DNA of 6,629 bases, taken from Nitrospira sp. (GTDB lineage: Bacteria > Nitrospirota > Nitrospiria > Nitrospirales > Nitrospiraceae). Under the pieces are notes generated by a model that searched no databases, was not told the origin of the DNA, and saw only the letters and a list, made by a program, of their open reading frames with translations. Below are positions 4,805-6,629 of this stretch, one piece after another (the first letter of the stretch is position 1; each line of letters begins with the position of its first letter). The stretch spans positions 1 through 6,629 of the forward strand of contig SWDL01000186.1 of the NCBI GenBank assembly GCA_005116795.1, in the 5' to 3' direction. The translations under genes and the position numbers were made by a program.

Positions 4805-5746
4805 ATCTCATTGGAAAGTAAAGAGAACAAGGCCCATATCCCCGTCCTCATCAATGAAGTCATGGGATGGTTGGTCTGGAAGCCAAACGGCCGGTTTCTG
4901 GACTGCACCGTGGGGCTTGGAGGGCATAGTGACGCTCTTCTGGAGCGCGGCGGACCGGAGGCTTGTCTCATCGGATGTGATCGAGATGCGGAGGTCCTTG
5001 AGATGAGCCGCGCCAGACTTCATCGGTGGGGCTCTCGTGTGCACCTGGTGCACGCGCACTATCGAGACCTCTGGAGCCATGTGGAAATTGTTGGTGAACG
5101 GTCATTTGACGGGATTCTCTTCGACTTGGGTGTGTCATCTGTACAGCTTGATGACGCGCAGAGAGGGTTTAGCTTCCAGAGCGAGGGTCCGCTCGACATG
5201 CGGATGGATCGTACGAAGACACAGACGGCTGCTGATCTCGTGAACACGCTTCCAGAGCAAGAACTGGCGGATCTGGTCTATCGATTCGGGGAGGAACGCT
5301 ACTCGCGACGTATCGCCCGGGCGATTGTGCGTGCCAGAACTGAATTCCCACTTCTTACCACCTCGCAATTAGTTGATGTGGTCCGCCGCGCAGTCCCCCG
5401 GGCCTATCGTCATGGGAGAATTCATTGCGCCACTCGGACGTTTCAGGCCCTGCGTATTGCCGTCAATCGTGAGCTTGACGATCTGGGTCCCTCGCTGACG
5501 CAGGCGGCCTCGAGGCTCTCGCCGGGTGGACGCGTCTGCGTCATCGCGTTCCATTCGCTCGAAGATCGTATCGTTAAACAGACGTTTCGACATCTGGCCT
5601 CCGGGGTGGCTCCCGTCCTGGCGCTCTTGACGAAAAAACCGGTGGTGGCGTTGGAATCCGAATGTGACTCAAACCCGCGTGCCCGGAGCGCCAAGCTCCG
5701 GGTCGCAGAACGACGAAGGAGTGAGGACGATGGGAGGTCGGCATGA
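4790..5746 (+). CDS. rsmH: 16S rRNA (cytosine(1402)-N(4))-methyltransferase RsmH
   Basis: RsmH (formerly MraW) uses S-adenosylmethionine to methylate N4 of C1402 in the ribosomal P site. The 318 residues match the usual 310-320. HIPVL is at 16-20, and the SAM-binding loop FLDCTVGLGGHS at 36-47 is followed by GCDRD at 62-66. FDGILFDLGVSSVQLD is at 106-121, with RGFSF and GPLDMRMD after it. An inserted helical domain follows, then ATRTFQALRIAVN and IAFHSLEDRIVK in the last third, all diagnostic. GTG 4790 is preceded by GGGAAG only 2 bases away. A TTG at 4811 would give a start eight residues before HIPVL, typical for the family, but without a Shine-Dalgarno sequence, so the start is not settled. 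It is the first gene of the operon, its stop overlaps ftsL by 4 bases, and mraZ is absent upstream. Confidence 0.96.
   Translation: MGINGISLESKENKAHIPVLINEVMGWLVWKPNGRFLDCTVGLGGHSDALLERGGPEACLIGCDRDAEVLEMSRARLHRWGSRVHLVHAHYRDLWSHVEIVGERSFDGILFDLGVSSVQLDDAQRGFSFQSEGPLDMRMDRTKTQTAADLVNTLPEQELADLVYRFGEERYSRRIARAIVRARTEFPLLTTSQLVDVVRRAVPRAYRHGRIHCATRTFQALRIAVNRELDDLGPSLTQAASRLSPGGRVCVIAFHSLEDRIVKQTFRHLASGVAPVLALLTKKPVVALESECDSNPRARSAKLRVAERRRSEDDGRSA
5732..5738 (+). promoter_or_regulatory. Strong ribosome binding site of ftsL inside rsmH
   Basis: GGGAGGT lies 4 bases before the ATG at 5743, within the last codons of rsmH. With the ATGA overlap of start and stop it indicates translational coupling as well as independent initiation. 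Confidence 0.75.
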
Positions 5747-6063
5747 AAGTGTTGATGGGGCTCGTGGTGGTGAGCTTATTGGTCTACGTGGCGGAGCGGG
5801 TGGACATCGTTCGCCTGGGGTATCAGATCGAACGCCTGAAAACCGAGCGGGCCGTCCTGCACCGGGAGCGCGACGAGCTCCGCGTCAAAGTGTCCAAGCT
5901 GTCGTCTCCCGAACGAATCGCCCATCTGGCGACGGACCGACTGGGAATGATGCAGCCTAGGAAGGACCAGGTGGTCCTGGTGCATGTGGGACCGTTGTCG
6001 CCCGTCACGACCGGCACTGCAGGGTCCGGCATTCAGTTGGCCAGGCACGTCCCGAGCAAATGA
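5743..6063 (+). CDS. ftsL: Cell division protein FtsL
   Basis: This is a small bitopic division protein of 106 residues that forms the FtsQLB complex and helps activate FtsWI septal peptidoglycan synthesis. A transmembrane helix occupies residues 3-17 (VLMGLVVVSLLVYVA). A leucine and charge-rich coiled coil follows at about 22-52 (IERLKTERAVLHRERDELRVKV). Then comes the family's closing motif LSSPERIAHLATDRLGMMQPRKDQVVLV at about residues 53-80, where LGM followed by P and Q is typical. The final 25 residues are a variable tail. Position directly between rsmH and ftsI confirms the identity, since FtsL is too divergent to name from sequence alone. The cytoplasmic N-terminus is only two residues long, and an in-frame stop at 5722-5724 rules out a longer version. 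Confidence 0.9.
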   Translation: MKVLMGLVVVSLLVYVAERVDIVRLGYQIERLKTERAVLHRERDELRVKVSKLSSPERIAHLATDRLGMMQPRKDQVVLVHVGPLSPVTTGTAGSGIQLARHVPSK

Positions 6064-6069
6064 GCTGGT

Positions 6070-6629
6070 ATGAAATCCGCTGATCCGTTCCGCGGTCGAC
6101 GCATCGGAATCGCCATTATCCTCATGATGGCGTTCTCTGTGGTGCTGTGCCGTCTGTTTCAGCTTCAAGTCCTCCAGGCCGGCGAGTTGACCGCCAAAGC
6201 TGACCGGCAGCACCGAAAGGCCGTCGTCCTTGAGGGGCCACGTGGCACGATCGTGGACCGGCAGGGCAAGGTTCTTGCTGCGAATGTGGATGTCCCCTCG
6301 GTCTTCGGCGTTCCCACGTCCCTCGAAGATCCCGCGGGCGTGGCCAAGGATCTTGGGCGCCTGCTCCATATCAAGGCGGATGAAATCGAGCGACGGCTCA
6401 AGCAGGAGCGGAGTTTCGTCTGGATCGCCCGCAAGCTCGATCCGGACGTTGGGCGGTCGCTGGAAGCGCTGTCGCTCGACGGCATCGGGACGGTGATGGA
6501 AGGGCGGCGCTTCTATCCGAAGGGCTTCCTATTGGCTCACGTGTTGGGATTTGCGGGGCTTGATGGGCAGGGCCTCGAAGGGCTGGAGCGGCGGTACGAG
6601 CCCTATTTACGGGGCGAGAAGCAGACAGT
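6070..6629 (+). CDS. ftsI: Septal peptidoglycan transpeptidase FtsI (PBP3, class B PBP), N-terminal part
   Basis: Cut by the window end, with 186 complete codons present and no stop. It begins with a short basic cytoplasmic end (MKSADPFRGRR) and a transmembrane helix at about residues 12-32. The class B penicillin-binding-protein dimerisation domain follows: GPRGTIVDRQGKVLAAN at 56-72 is the hallmark. Later EGRRFYPKGFLLAHVLGF, GLDGQGLEGLERRYEPYLRG matches the conserved stretch before the transpeptidase domain. The catalytic SxxK, SxN and KTG motifs lie beyond the window. FtsI cross-links septal peptidoglycan together with the glycosyltransferase FtsW. The gene starts 6 bases after the ftsL stop with only a weak binding site, so coupled translation is likely. 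The position after ftsL favours FtsI over the elongation PBP2 or the sporulation SpoVD. Confidence 0.93.
   Translation, partial: MKSADPFRGRRIGIAIILMMAFSVVLCRLFQLQVLQAGELTAKADRQHRKAVVLEGPRGTIVDRQGKVLAANVDVPSVFGVPTSLEDPAGVAKDLGRLLHIKADEIERRLKQERSFVWIARKLDPDVGRSLEALSLDGIGTVMEGRRFYPKGFLLAHVLGFAGLDGQGLEGLERRYEPYLRGEKQT

Noticed and set aside
4287..4811. Minus-strand open frame of 174 codons across the asnS end and rsmH promoter
   Set aside because: Half is antisense to asnS motif 3 and half crosses the hairpins and promoter. It has no recognisable domain or binding site.
5776..6369. Minus-strand open frame of 197 codons opposite ftsL and ftsI
   Set aside because: It is antisense to two recognised division genes with correct overlaps. 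It is rich in His/Arg/Asp/Gln, as expected for a shadow frame.

Overview
The window is bacterial chromosome: GC-rich, densely packed, with short intergenic gaps and a cell-division (dcw) cluster entering at the right end. The gene content (a CstA-type transporter, a YajQ protein, an Asp-box propeller lipoprotein, AsnRS, then rsmH-ftsL-ftsI) and the codon use would suit a free-living Gram-negative such as a Nitrospirota member. That assignment is an inference from overall style. No taxon-specific marker is visible.

Layout. Positions 2-250 carry the 3' end of a membrane protein that looks like the C-terminus of a carbon-starvation (CstA) peptide transporter. It is followed after 21 bases by a YajQ-family nucleotide-binding protein (272-769). 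A 201-base spacer with two palindromic elements leads into a predicted lipoprotein made of seven Asp-box (BNR/sortilin-like) repeats, with a preferred start at 971 and an end at 2041. One base later, on the opposite strand, lies an unrecognised secreted protein (3071-2043) with a helical middle and four degenerate C-terminal repeats. A 155-base divergent spacer holding a perfect 6+3+6 palindrome separates it from asparaginyl-tRNA synthetase (3227-4519).

The 270 bases after asnS hold a large imperfect hairpin resembling a REP-type palindrome, two further potential stems, and a textbook sigma-70 promoter (TTGACA, 16 bases, TATAAT). Between its -10 box and the first codons of rsmH are three direct repeats at exact 10-base spacing that match the known MraZ operator pattern. 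The promoter drives rsmH (4790-5746), ftsL (5743-6063, 4-base overlap) and ftsI (from 6070, cut by the window end), which join cell division to septal peptidoglycan synthesis.

The most interesting point is that an MraZ-type operator sits directly in front of rsmH although mraZ, normally the first gene of this operon, is not there. I see no mobile element, CRISPR array, tRNA or rRNA. Most of the window is ordinary housekeeping sequence, and I found no clear undescribed multi-gene system. The repeat-bearing secreted protein is the least explained gene.
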